DNA of 64,000 bases from Sordaria brevicollis (GCA_033439795.1 JAUTDP010000003.1:682001-746000); one strand, 5' to 3'; positions 52,301 through 62,881 are shown, counted from the stretch's first letter. Numbers and translations: made by a program. Notes: a model not told the origin generated them from the sequence alone.

Positions 52301-55300
52301 TTAATGATATTTTAATTTATTCGAATTTTAAGGAAGAATATAACGAATATTTCCGTTTAATTTTCGAACGTTTATGCGCTATTTAATTTTTCGTAAAAGC
52401 GTCTAAGTACGAATTTTATAAAGACTATATCGATTTTTTCGGCTATTAAATTACTATAAAAAGGGTAATAATAGACCCCGAACGGGTAAAGGCAATTTAA
52501 AAGTAGTTAACGCTTAAATCCTTTTATAATATTTAAATATTTTTAAAATTTATTAATTTTTACCGACGGTTTATATATTAATACTCTTATATAATAAAAC
52601 CTATTACTAATTTATTAAAAGGGAATAAAAACGAATAGAAATTAGGCGCGTTCTATTAAATTAAAGAGGCCGATAAAATATTCTAAACTTTAAAAGAAAT
52701 GTTTATAATAATATTAATCCTTCGTTATTAAAATTTAATTAAAAAGACTAAAATTAAAACGGACGCTTTATAAAGGGCTATTTCGGGAATTTTATCCTAA
52801 TTTATAGGAGATATTTAATACCCTATAACGTTCTTTTTTAAAAAATTAATAAACGTAGAATAACGGTAATATATAGGTTAATAAGAATTATTTATTATTA
52901 TAATTAATTTAAATTATTAGGTATATTATTTAAAAGGATTTTTAAAGCTATTTATAATATTTATAAATTATAAAACGTTAAAAAATATTATAAAATCGCC
53001 GGCGAACGATTTACGTAAAAAGCTAATTTATTAAATCTACTGGTTATTTTAATTCGATTTTAAAATAAAATACTGGTTGGAGAAAATAAACTTAACGGAT
53101 GGTTTATTTAAGAGGTTAAATTATATAAAGGGGGATATAGCCTATAGTAACGTTTTACCGACCTTTTAAAAAAAATTAGGCCTTATTTCGGAATTACTAA
53201 ATATAATTAAAAAGTAATTAAATTCTAAAATCCCGTACTAATATAAAAAGAAATTTATAGCCTACGCCTTCGTTAAATAAATTTAATAAATAACGTAATC
53301 TACTACTATTATAAAAAATATTTTATTAATATAATTAATAAAAGGAACGTTCCTTTAAATTTTACTATATAAAATCGTAAAGAAGATAATATACCGAAAA
53401 ATCCCTTAGGTACCTTTAACGAACCGGGAATTTTATATTATTATAAAGGGACTTTAATTTAAAAATTTAAATTTAACCGAACGGGTAGCGACTATCTAAT
53501 TTAAAGGGATTATAATCGGGGGATATAAATTAAATAATTAAAGGATTCTTTACTTTAAAGAATAATTAATAATCCTTAAAGAAAGATTACTCTATAAAAA
53601 GATTTTATACTTTTATTATAATAATTTAAAGGCCAATTATATAAATATATTTAAAACCTTAGAATTTATTAAAAGGAAATTCTATTAAAAAGGCCTTATA
53701 TAAAACGTTTAAAAATACGTTACAAAGTACGAACTATACTAAAGGATTTAAAAACCCCGATACTAATCCTACGGAAATTTCCAATCCTTATTAATACCCG
53801 AACAATTTTTTTAAAAAATTAATATCGATTTTATTATTAACCTTCCACCGAATTAAAGGGCCGATAGGAAAATATATAATGTTATTCTAATAATTATAAA
53901 CCAATTTATTAAAATAGCCTTATTTATACCTATTATTAAAACGTTTAATACAATTTCTATAACGTCCTTATTATATAAATATGTAAAATACCAATTCGGC
54001 TTACTATTAAAAATTATAAATAATAGGGATAAATTATTTATTAACGAATTTTAAAAGGAATTTACCAAAACGCGTAAAATCCTACGAAAATTATCTACCG
54101 TATTCTACTTATAAATAAATAAATAAATAAAACGCTTATACTAAACTATTAAAAAAACTTTATATATCCGAACTTTAAAAAACGACCCTATATTTTAAAA
54201 TAAAGAATTCCCGGAAGCGGAATTCGTATATAATAATTTTATATATATAATTATAAAGGTTTCGCTATTTAAAGCCTTATACGGCTATTACCTATATATA
54301 ATCGAATACATTAAGGGGCGGAATTTTATTAAGGTTTAAAGCGTAAAGGAACGATTACGGAAATTAAAGGAAATTCGCAAAGTAATATAACGCTATTAAA
54401 ATTAAGCGATAGAAGCGTAAAAAAAGGGGTATAATAAAAAATATATACCGATTAAATTTTAACTAAGCAATATTATAAATTTATTAATTAAGAATTTCTA
54501 ATTTAAAAATAAGAAATTAATATTTACGTATATTAAAATTAAAGTATTAAGGAGAATTAACTCCTAAACGTATTAAATAATTTTATTAATATAATATAAC
54601 CGGATATATAATATTTTTCCAATTAACCTATTAGAATTTTAAAAAAATAGAGAAAACGAAAACTACGAAATATTATTACTAAAGCTATATAATAAATAAA
54701 AGGAATAAGAAATTAAAGAAATTATAGATTATTAAAAAATAAATATAAATTAGAAATTCTTAATTAAATAAATAGAATAGCCTATAGAATATAATATTTA
54801 GGAACCTAAAAAGTACTTCGAAAATACGCAAAAGGCATTCTCTAAATATTAAAAAATTAAATAAAAGTATTATAGGAAATAAGATAATTAACGTAAATAA
54901 TATAATAAAAATCTATTATTTTATAATTATAGAGAATAATAAGCGTTAAATATAATATAAAATATTATATATAAAGTTTCAATAGGCGAATAACTATTAT
55001 ATACCTCAATAAGGACGGGAACCAAGAATCTATTTATTAATAGGAAAAGAAATATTATCGCTAACGAAAAACCTACGCAACGGGATAAACTAAAAGTAAT
55101 TTATACCGGAAGTAAAATACCCAAAGACTAATAATTTAATTTTAAATATTTTAATATAATATTAATTAAAAAATAGCCGCGCCGAATTACGAATTAAAAT
55201 TATAAGGAATTTAAAAAATCCGAATATTAAAACCGGAAGAAAAACTTCTTTAATATTTTTATTAGACTAGGAATTCTCCGTCTAATAAGGATAGGTAATT

Positions 55301-55740
55301 AAATTAAAAAGATTTAGAATAGCCGGTAAATTCTCTATTAAAATTATAAAAGATCCAATATATTAAAAGGAAAACCGTTTTAATACTTCCTATTAGACTA
55401 AGGATTCTTTGTCTAATAAAAATAAAATAATTAAATTAAAAGAACCTAAATTAGCCGGTAAATTCTTCATCGGGACTATAAAAAATCTAATATATTAAAA
55501 AGAAAACTATTCTAACACTTCCTACTAAACTAAAAATTCTCCATTTAATAAAGATAAAATAATTAAATTAAAAGAATTTAAACTAACCGGTAAATTCTTT
55601 ATTAAAATTATAAAAAATCCAATATATTAAAAAGGGAACCGTTCTAATATTTCCTATTAAATTAAAGATTTTCCGTTTAATAAGGACGAAATAATTAAAT
55701 TAGGAAGACTTAAAGCCAATCGGTAAATTCCTCTTTAATA
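49400..55740 (+). pseudogene. gag-pol remnant of copy B
   Basis: The zinc knuckle is at about 50955-51012 (YYNYGNKKYYARNY, the RIPed C-x2-C-x4-H-x4-C). The reverse-transcriptase box at about 52300-52310 reads FNDILIYS and keeps the second catalytic Asp, unlike copy A. The integrase segment is at about 53800-54330. The reading frame downstream again ends in 44-codon tandem repeats. Different sites are mutated in A and B, so a comparison of the two recovers many ancestral bases. Confidence 0.7.
55283..55735 (+). repeat. Four tandem copies of the 132-bp unit in copy B
   Basis: Units start near 55283, 55413, 55546 and 55676 and correspond one to one to the array at 31072-31510 in copy A, so the array belongs to the element and did not arise independently. 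Confidence 0.75.
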
Positions 55741-56713
55741 TTTATTCGTAAATAGCGCTAAAAATTACCAGCCTTAAAGTAATTATAGCGGCTTAAATTA
55801 TAAAAAGGTTTATAATCGATTAATAAATACGGATATTAATAAAACTCTTTAAATTAAAGAAATATAATAAATTACCGGCTATATAGAATAAATAATCGTC
55901 GATTAATAATATAATTTAAAATACTTCTAATTTCCGAAAATAATTAATATATATTAAAGCTTTATTAACCTAATTAACCGGTTAAAATTAATAAATCCTT
56001 CCCTATATCCTAAAAATTATAAAAGCTTAATTTTAAAAAGAGGAAAAGTAATTCGGGTTAAACCCTAAAATTAATTCCAAATAAAATTCCAATCCTAATT
56101 CGAAATAAAATTTCTATCCTACTTCGGAATTCCTTCGAAATCCTTAATTATCCAAAATAAAACGCTTCCTATCCGGGGAAAAAACGTAAAAGGAAAAGAA
56201 TATTAAAATGGTAAATAAAATATACAATACGCGGAAATTAAACTATTTCGGAATCGGCTTCTAAAAACTTAATAATAGTTTTAAAAGGCGAATATTAACC
56301 GCGGAATCGATTAATTACTATAATACCGCAATTAATAAATACGGAAATATTAATATAATATAAATAGTTAAAATAGGTGAAAACCGTTACTTCGTCCAAT
56401 ACGTCGATATAAATATCGCTAATCGGTTTTTAAATCTTTTAATAAAACCGTTTAGCGCGGAAACGTCGCCCCTACGGGTATTATAATAATTATTATATAA
56501 TAGTATAGTTTAAAGACTAAATTAATTAGGGGGGGGAGTAATGCTAATATATAAAATAGGAATAAATAATTAAATAATATAACGGAACCGAAGTGTAATA
56601 TAATATACGAGCGGAAAATAGGGTTTTTTAAAACGGGAAATAAAATTTTCTACGGATTGTAATAATTAATACTAGAGTTATAAAGGATTATAACTTTTAA
56701 AGGGGAGGATAAT

Positions 56714-56999
56714 TATAAGGGTATTACTAAGAAAGTTTAGGGGGATTCGTATAATTAGGGTATAATAGTTTAGGACGATGGATAAAATAGCGGATAAAAT
56801 AAGGATAGTAGGATATAATATAGAGGAAAGGATTTCGGAGTCTGGGCGCCGACCGTTCCGGACTTATAGGGAAGCGTATAAATATAAAAGAGAATAGCTC
56901 TTAATTAGAGATTTATATTTAATTAGGCTAAAGTCTTTCTCCTAGAATAGATTTACCTTGTACGACTTGCTCTCACCCTCTCGTACCTGTGACTTTACA
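56714..56999 (+). repeat. LTR (286 bp), 3' of copy B
   Basis: Follows the purine tract AAAGGGGAGGATAAT and ends ACTTTACA before AATAG. Confidence 0.9.
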
Positions 57000-58170
57000 A
57001 ATAGAGAATAAAAGCGTACGCCGAAATTAATAAAAGTCCGCGAATTTAAATCGGAAATTACGCTATTAATATATAATATAAAGTTCGTTAATAATTATAA
57101 ATATTATATAATTAACGAATTCGGAAGAGTGAAAATATTTAAAAAAGCGGTAATATAAGGCTTATTTAGGACCGAAAAGGATATAAATATAATATTTAGA
57201 AATTATACGTTTCTAGAATTTATTACTTTTATAGAAATTAAAAATAGGTTAAATATAAAAGGGGATTTTTAAAGGTATAATATACTTTATAAAGGTTTTA
57301 GTCGATAAAAAGTGGTTTAATACTATAATACCGGGTAATAATATCCTTCTATTTTTAATTTAACCGATTTAAAGGGATAATTTGGATTATAATTTTATAA
57401 AGTAGAATAATTAAAATAGTTTAGAAAATAATACTTTTACCAAATTTAATAGTTATAATAAAGATAATATCGTTATATTAATAAATAATCCGACGGATAT
57501 ATTTAATTTATTCTACGTAGGGGCGACGAATAATATCGTTAAATTTTATTAAATTAATCGGGTTAAATAAAAGACGGATAATAATATAAATAAACCGATA
57601 TTATAATTTTTAATATTCGTTTAAATTAATATATTCAATAATTATAATTATATATTATTGGGAAATCCGGTTAAAGTATAATAAAATGGCGAATATAGTA
57701 ATAAATTCGAATTATTCGATAAGATATAAAATATTATTAGAATAAAATTTAAATTATATTATAATTTTTATATAATTTAATAGTATTTGGATAAAAGTTA
57801 ATTAATATATAATATATAATCCTTAGAAGTACGTTTCGTTATTTACGAAAATAACCCTTAGGTAACTACTAATTAAGAATTATAAAACGTATTAAAGAAA
57901 AAAAAAAGGAAGAGAAAAGTTGAAAGGAAGATAAAATACCTAACGCCGTTAGATTATAAATATCTATTATTATTATAAAAATATTTAAGAGTGAATGTGA
58001 GATTATATCTAATTTAATTGAAAATTTGTATGGGAGTTTTATCGCCCATAGCCAAATCGCACAAAATCGACACAAACCTCCTCTTACTTCGTTCGCGGAG
58101 ACCCACCCAGTTCCTAGGGTGGGGTAGAGTGTCGTTGTGGGGTGGTCTGTGCTCAGAGACTACTTTAGAG

Positions 58171-58502
58171 AAGTTAAATACCTTTAGGTTACTTAACGAG
58201 GGTAACGACTAAACCCTAAGGCTAGCGAGCGCCTCTTTAAGTAGTGGATAGTTGGCTAGCTTTAGCCAAGGTATATGCATTGATATGTAGTAGGTCAATT
58301 GGATGGAGGAGATGATAGCGTTCCGTCGCCGCGCCTTCCGCCGCTCTTATAAATAATAAATATCGTCGTCGTCGTTTAATAACACTAAGTATTATATCTA
58401 ACTTTTTCTTTTATTACCTACCCTTACTACTATTATATTAAATAGCGGTATAATAAAAAACCTAACTGTATAACCGAAGCGCGAGACCAAGGTACCTTAG
58501 AG
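58171..58502 (+). repeat. 332-bp tandem repeat, unit 2 (complete, partly RIPed)
   Basis: Runs from AAGTTAAATACC to TACCTTAGAG. It contains both pre-insertion sites: CCTAACTGTATAACCGAAGC (copy A) and TACCTTAGAG (large element). The left part carries RIP-type changes. Confidence 0.8.
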
Positions 58503-58760
58503 AAGCCAAATACCTCTAGGTTACTCAACGAGGGTGACGACTAGACCCCAAGGCCAGCGAGCGCCTATTTAGGTGGTGGCTGGCCAGCTTTGGCCAAGGC
58601 ACATGCACTGACATGTGGTGGGTCAGTTGGATGGAGGAGGTCATTGCGTTCCGTCGCAGCGCCTTCCACCGCGCGCTGGCAGGAAGTGAGTGTCGTCGAC
58701 TCGTCGTTTCATTTGGTAGTACGAGGTATATCTCGCTTTTTGGCTTTTTGGCTTGTGCTG
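58503..58760 (+). repeat. 332-bp tandem repeat, unit 3 (partial, not RIPed)
   Basis: Begins AAGCCAAATACCTC, 332 bp after the same point in unit 2, and matches it through about 58750. It has normal CA and TG content, so RIP stopped inside the array. A 121-codon frame across it (58590-58955) has no support as a gene. Confidence 0.75.
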
Positions 58761-59014
58761 TTGAACGGGGGTGATGAACTGGAGGCTAGCAGTGAGCGAA
58801 CGGCTGTTCACTTGGTGGTTTGCACGACTGGACTTTGGGGACAGTCCTGTAAGATAATTGAGTGTGTATCTGTTCGTTGGCCGGGGCTTGAGGTACCATT
58901 AATAATCCATCAACCATTTCCTACGTTACTACTTCATTTTGAGCAACTACACTAGGCATTTGATAGGGGTGCACCAGCCTTTGGATATAGGTGCACCAAT
59001 CCTACACTAGCAAC
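58761..59014. other. Intergenic, 3' flank of the PSD-family gene
   Basis: Normal composition. A GGTGCACCA word occurs twice (about 58969 and 58990). No gene seen. Confidence 0.4.
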
Positions 59015-60468
59015 TTACTTCCCCTTCCCAACCTCACACAACCTCCCCCTAACCGGAACATTCTCCTCCCTCCCAATCCTCGGCCACCCCTCCATCTTCT
59101 TTCCCACCTCCCCCCTAAAGATCAAACAGTGCGTAGACCCCCCAAAATGAAACATGCCCAACTCGTCCCCCTTCTTCACCTTCTGCCCCTCCTTAACCGT
59201 AATCTCACACGACGAGACTTCATCCATCCCGACAGCAATAAACGCCATCAAACCAATCTCCGGCGCCGCCGCTTCGATCAAGAAAATCGCCCTGGTGGCG
59301 AGCGCGGTGAGGTATCCCTGCGATTGCGTAATCCCCTTTTGCAGGATCTCATACTCGCCTTCTTTGCCCGTGCGATCGATGGAGGGGTCATCCGAGGAGC
59401 TGGCGGAGAAGAGCGGCTCGGAGAAGTAAGTCCCCTGTTCGACAAAGGCGCGCTTGATGGTGCCAGAGACGGGGGAGTGCCAACGGTGGTAACTGAGAGC
59501 GGACAAAAAGGCCTGGTAGACGGTTCCGCCGGCAAAGTGTGACGACGAGGGGTCGTGAGCGAGCATGTCGAGAACGGAGTAAGGCTGGCCCTTGATCCAG
59601 AACTTGTCGCGCAGTTTGACGTCATGGCTCAGAGCGTAGGGCTTGGACTCGCACGCGTTGGCGACGACGAGGTCGTTGTCGGGGGAAGCAATGGGGCGGG
59701 CGGAGGGATGGAAGCGGCGGGTGAAGAAGTCGTCCCATGATTTGAATCCTTTGTTAGGGGCGGAAGGGTCGGGGCATTGGAAGATATCTTCGAACTTGGT
59801 GTAGTTGGTGGAGGCGGCGGAGTTGGCGACTTCCATCAGGTCTTTGGTCCCGATTTCGCCGAACCAACCTGCTCTGTTGTTCCCCAGGACTGAGGCGGAC
59901 TCGGGAGACTTGAGGTAAGCGCCCCATTCGTTGAGAATCTTTTTGAGCATGGCGTTCACGTCCGGATCCAGAAAGGCTGCATGGCCCGATGGGGTACCGG
60001 AAGCGTAATCAAAGATGGCAGCCAGCGGAACACCGACCATGCCCACGCCCGCTGCGGAATCGGTCCATTCGGGGGCTTTACCGAACACCTGGTTAAGCAC
60101 ATCAAGCATGTGCTTATAGTCGCGGATTTGGCTGCGACCGGTCACGTCTTTGTTGTAGGGAGGCTTGTGAGGGACTTCGTCCCACATGGAGGAAAAGTAC
60201 ATGTAGATGCGGGCGTTGGATTCGATTAGGTCCTGAAATTCCTTGAGCACGGAGACGAGCTCACGCTGGCGGTTGGCGGCGCGGTCGGAGTCGACTTGCT
60301 TGATATGGTGCGAGAGCCAATGTTTGAGGATGCGGTGGTCGGTTGGGAGCCAGCCTCCGCGTCTGGGGTTGTTAGATATTTGATCTGTGAGTGGGTAAGA
60401 AGATGTTCGTACCTATGGATCCGATGCTCATTGGGAATGTCGTGGTGGTCTCCGTATTGCCAGACCAT
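59015..60468 (-). CDS. Phosphatidylserine decarboxylase family protein, PsiD-like (putative pyruvoyl amino-acid decarboxylase)
   Basis: Two exons: 60468-60413 and 60362-59015, with a 50-bp intron 60363-60412 (AG|gtacg, branch CTAAC, cccag|A). They join in frame to give 467 aa. Residues 19-115 match the helical N-terminal extension seen in PsiD-type members of the PSD family. The catalytic domain follows, with SWDDFFTRRF (227-236), YHRWH (310-314), VGMDEVSSCEI (about 396-406) and FHFGGST, where self-cleavage at GGS428 would create the pyruvoyl group. There is no N-terminal membrane or mitochondrial segment, unlike Psd1. Family members of this soluble type include L-tryptophan decarboxylases, so the substrate may be an aromatic amino acid rather than phosphatidylserine; this is inference. 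An in-frame ATG at 60522 would add 18 residues; I prefer 60468 because the protein then starts MVWQYGDHHD, next to recognisable sequence. Confidence 0.85.
60363..60412 (-). other. Intron of the PSD-family gene
   Basis: 50 bp, gtacgaac..ctaacaaccccag on the minus strand. Removal keeps the frame and joins HRIHR to GGWLPTDHRILKHW. Confidence 0.85.
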
Positions 60469-60832
60469 GTTGTCGGTTTTGGCATGTAGTTCCTCACGTT
60501 GGATTATAATCGTAACAATCAAGTTCCAATGTCATTTATTTTGACAGAGAGCCACCACGATCCTTTTGTAACAAGTCCGCAGAGGTCTGAACACCTCAAG
60601 TTTACTGCATCAATGATGTAACCGTTCCGAAGTGGTGATGTGTGATGACATGAACCGGTTCTTGGCAGGGAGTTTGATTCTCTGACCAATGATTATCCAC
60701 CTGAAAAGGGGCATTACGAGATCCCGTCCAAGCTCAAGACTGGATTGGAGATCTGTCAATGATTGTACGTAACAACCTGACTACATGGTCGTTCCTCCTC
60801 GTCGTATGCATTGACACTCTGCTGGCCGTGCC
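60469..60832. other. Intergenic between the PSD-family gene and the zinc-finger gene
   Basis: Promoter side of the PSD-family gene and 3' flank of the zinc-finger gene. About 310 bp remain between the two reading frames, too little for a missing acetyltransferase domain. No tRNA-like fold or other gene seen. Confidence 0.5.
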
Positions 60833-61615
60833 TCACGTATCGTTGTTGTCTTCCTTGTTTCTGCTCCGACTCCGGCCCCGGATATAAGCCGCGTGTACCC
60901 TCTTGTGGTCTCGTCTGTCCTTGTCGTTCAGGTGGTTGTACAGCATGCTGCATTCTTTGCAAACGATGAAGCCGGGTTTCGGGTCGCCGATCGTCAAGCT
61001 CAGTGTGGTCTGGACCATTTCCTTTGTTGGTGTTTTTGTACTTCGTTTCTTTTTGGCAGCACTTTGTCCCGTAGACGTAGAGTCGGTTTCGATCTGAGAA
61101 GCTGAAGGTGTTTCCATTGGTGTCCCATCTTCTGTCACCGGTGTCTCGTCCCCGTCTTCTTTCCTCCTCTTGCTGTCTTGATTTTCCACATCGTATTCGT
61201 CGTCAAAGGTAGGACGAGTGGTCAATCTGCGGCGCTTCCTCTGTCCGGTGCTAGACGGCGGTGGTGAAGGAGGTGTCGAGACTACCTCTTCTGTAGTAGT
61301 TGGTGCTGGCGTAGCCGCTTTATTCGTAGTCTCTTTACTCTCTGCTGTGGTCGTCTTGGGCTTTGCCTTGAAGTAGGATAGTATCGATGACTTGGGCGCA
61401 TTCGGCTTCGGGCATTCTATAGACGAAGAAACAGTCTCTGGCGAACCAGGCGGAGGTAACTGTGGTGCCGGTGTGTCTTCTGGGCTCAGAGGTCGCGGCG
61501 TCGAGGGCTTCGAGTCTGCTTTGACGACTGCGGCCGAAGATCGTCTGCCATATGTTCGAATTGGCTTTTTGCGCGGCTGCGTGGTTGGGACCGCGTCGAC
61601 TGGTTCCGACGACAT
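60833..61615 (-). CDS. ESCO/Eco1-type zinc-finger protein lacking the acetyltransferase domain
   Basis: A 260-aa frame starting MSSEPVDAVP. The frame is open upstream to 61927, but those 104 codons look like 5' leader and the context at 61615 is good. The N-terminus contains KPIRTYGRR, and a Ser/Pro/Thr-rich disordered region follows with SSILSYFK (76-83), reminiscent of a PCNA-interacting motif. Basic patches RKRRR and KKKR suggest nuclear location. Residues 203-241 contain VQTTLSLTIG and the C219-C222-H237-H241 finger that in cohesin acetyltransferases precedes the catalytic domain. Here the protein ends 19 residues after the finger. Family members such as yeast Eco1 acetylate Smc3 to establish cohesion, but this protein has no visible catalytic domain. 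It may be a stand-alone finger protein, or a downstream exon may be missing from my reading. Confidence 0.75.
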   Translation of the reverse strand: MSSEPVDAVPTTQPRKKPIRTYGRRSSAAVVKADSKPSTPRPLSPEDTPAPQLPPPGSPETVSSSIECPKPNAPKSSILSYFKAKPKTTTAESKETTNKAATPAPTTTEEVVSTPPSPPPSSTGQRKRRRLTTRPTFDDEYDVENQDSKRRKEDGDETPVTEDGTPMETPSASQIETDSTSTGQSAAKKKRSTKTPTKEMVQTTLSLTIGDPKPGFIVCKECSMLYNHLNDKDRRDHKRVHAAYIRGRSRSRNKEDNNDT

Positions 61616-62013
61616 TGTCGATATCGTCGTCTCGTTCTTTGATGTCGAGGTTGAGTATGTGAATGACAGCGGTCTTGAAGGAGGGAGATCGAAAAAATGG
61701 GTTCGGAACGAAAGACAGTTCGCTATTTTATCTTGTTGGGAAATATTTGGCAAGTGGAAATGCAGTCTGGCCCCGCGTGAACCTTCCGTCTTCGCAGGGA
61801 TTGGAAGTGGTAAATTACGTGAACCGCGACGCGTCTGGTGCGCGAGTTCACGCTGCCAAGACAGAGCCAAGCACAGCACTCTCTCAATTGGAGTGGGCCC
61901 CACCAACCACGAAACGAAAGTAAACAAACCCCCTGAATCATCTCTGCCCTGTCATTCTCTGACATATCTGTAGTAGTTTGATTATATTGACAAGTTGCTC
62001 GTGACTCCATCAT
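61616..62013. other. Intergenic, promoter of the zinc-finger gene
   Basis: 398 bp between the zinc-finger gene and the Vma12 stop codon. Open frames in it on both strands are antisense or leader reading and lack protein-like features. Confidence 0.5.
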
Positions 62014-62881
62014 CTACTTCTTCCGTCTTCTCAAGTTCGTATCCTCACCCACTGACTCCTTGCTCTCAATCGCAATCGGCTTGTCCTCTGCTGCCTCCTT
62101 CTCCCCATCCGGACCAACCACCCACGTCTGCACCACCTCCTTGACTTCCTTGAAAGTCTTGTCTTTCTTCTTCGCCTGACCAAGGTGCCATACGTAACCC
62201 GAGTACAACGCAACCTCAGCAATACCTGCAATGATACTGCCACCCATCGTAAGGAAGATTCTCGCCGGAGTACTCCACCACCTCGCCAAGATCCAAAGAG
62301 TAGCCGCCACGCCCAGAATGGTGACCATAAAGTTGAAGATGAGCATCAGTTGGCGGTGCACCTCGTCGTAAGTCACGTCATCTTCGCCTATGTCTTCCTT
62401 GCGGGTAGGTCTGTTGGCTTCGGCGAATGCTCGTGCCATGCCGGCGCTTGATGGGAATCGTTGGGAGAAGCTCTCCATGGGAGGGACGGGGTTGATCATG
62501 CGTTCGTAAGCTCGTTCCTCCTCATCACGGCGAAGTTTGGCCATCAGTGCTTTGTATTCATCGGACTGTCGTGAAAGTTAGCCATGTCCAACACGCCGGT
62601 ACCAAGTCACATGAGTGGTGATGTCAACTTACAGGCTCAGGCTTGGGTGGTGGCGGAGGCACATAGACTCTGGAACCTCTCAACAATATCTCCAAGCTGT
62701 ACTCCTTGTGGTCTCCGGCTTTGAGCAAGTTCCACAAGTCCACGATTTGACCATGTGAGATGGGTGCCCCGATTTGGGCATCGTCGAGTGATGGGTCGCC
62801 ATCTCGCTGTAGTTTACTTGGTGCATCTGGAATTCTTTGAAGAGCTTCCAAGATGGAGGACGTCACTGTGAGGAGGACCAT
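62014..62881 (-). CDS. VMA12: V-ATPase assembly factor Vma12 (TMEM199 family)
   Basis: Two exons: 62881-62633 and 62565-62014, with a 67-bp intron 62566-62632 (CCT|gtaagt, branch GCTAAC, gacag|TCC), giving 266 aa. Family hallmarks are the N-terminal SLEILLRGSRVYVPPPPPKP (about 60-79) and the following segment YKALMAKLRRDEEERAYERM, which in the family precedes the membrane part. Two hydrophobic helices follow, about 155-177 (LMLIFNFMVTILGVAATLWI..) and 185-207 (ARIFLTMGGSIIAGIAEVAL..), then a charged tail ending LRRRKK, a possible di-lysine-like ER retrieval signal. In yeast, Vma12 with Vma22 acts in the ER membrane to assemble the V0 sector of the vacuolar proton ATPase. The gene is divergent from the COQ1 gene to the right. 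Confidence 0.88.
62566..62632 (-). other. Intron of VMA12
   Basis: 67 bp with gtaagt donor and gctaac branch. It falls between codons and joins KPEP to SDEYKAL. Confidence 0.88.

Larger units (their letters stand above)
49073..56999 (+). mobile_element. Ty3/Gypsy LTR retrotransposon, copy B (7.9 kb), RIPed, nested in the large element
   Basis: Same element as 24864-32788. Its 286-bp LTRs lie at 49073-49358 and 56714-56999; the right LTR keeps the un-RIPed end CTGTGACTTTACA, which confirms the TG..CA structure. The target duplication is GATAG (49068-49072) and AATAG (57000-57004), differing by one G-to-A change. Plus-strand gag, reverse transcriptase and integrase remnants have the same layout and almost the same length as in copy A (7927 versus 7925 bp). 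Confidence 0.9.
32826..58160 (+). mobile_element. Very large DNA element (17.4 kb without its nested retrotransposon), multi-ORF, RIPed
   Basis: Flanked by an exact 10-bp direct repeat TACTTTAGAG at 32816-32825 and 58161-58170. The uninterrupted site is preserved as TACCTTAGAG in the neighbouring repeat copy (about 58493-58502), so both ends are well fixed. The outermost bases are weakly inverted (left TAATCTCAATTTTTAGACC, right end reversed GTCTCTGAGCACAGACC) and both ends are rich in CTACCCCAC-like words. Inside, several kilobase-scale plus-strand frames are broken only by TAA/TAG. They include a left-end frame, a helicase-like frame and further unidentified frames. The element also carries a recurrent 14-bp palindrome and an 84-bp coding repeat. 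Copy B of the Gypsy element is inserted at 49073. The superfamily is not established. Confidence 0.65.

Noticed and set aside
32826..58160. Possibility that the large element is a Starship
   Set aside because: Size and a left-end gene would fit, but I see no DUF3435 tyrosine-recombinase motifs in the left-end frame, and the 10-bp duplication with weakly inverted ends fits a DDE-type transposon better. Not excluded by computation.
32826..58160. Helitron interpretation because of the helicase-like frame
   Set aside because: Helitrons do not make target duplications; a 10-bp duplication and empty site are present, and no Rep HUH motif was seen.
58590..58955. 121-codon plus frame
   Set aside because: Starts inside unit 3 of the 332-bp repeat and has no conserved feature; the aligned part of unit 2 is not open in this frame.
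61616..61927. 104-codon N-terminal extension of the zinc-finger protein
   Set aside because: Open but compositionally like leader DNA; the downstream ATG at 61615 gives the protein-like start.
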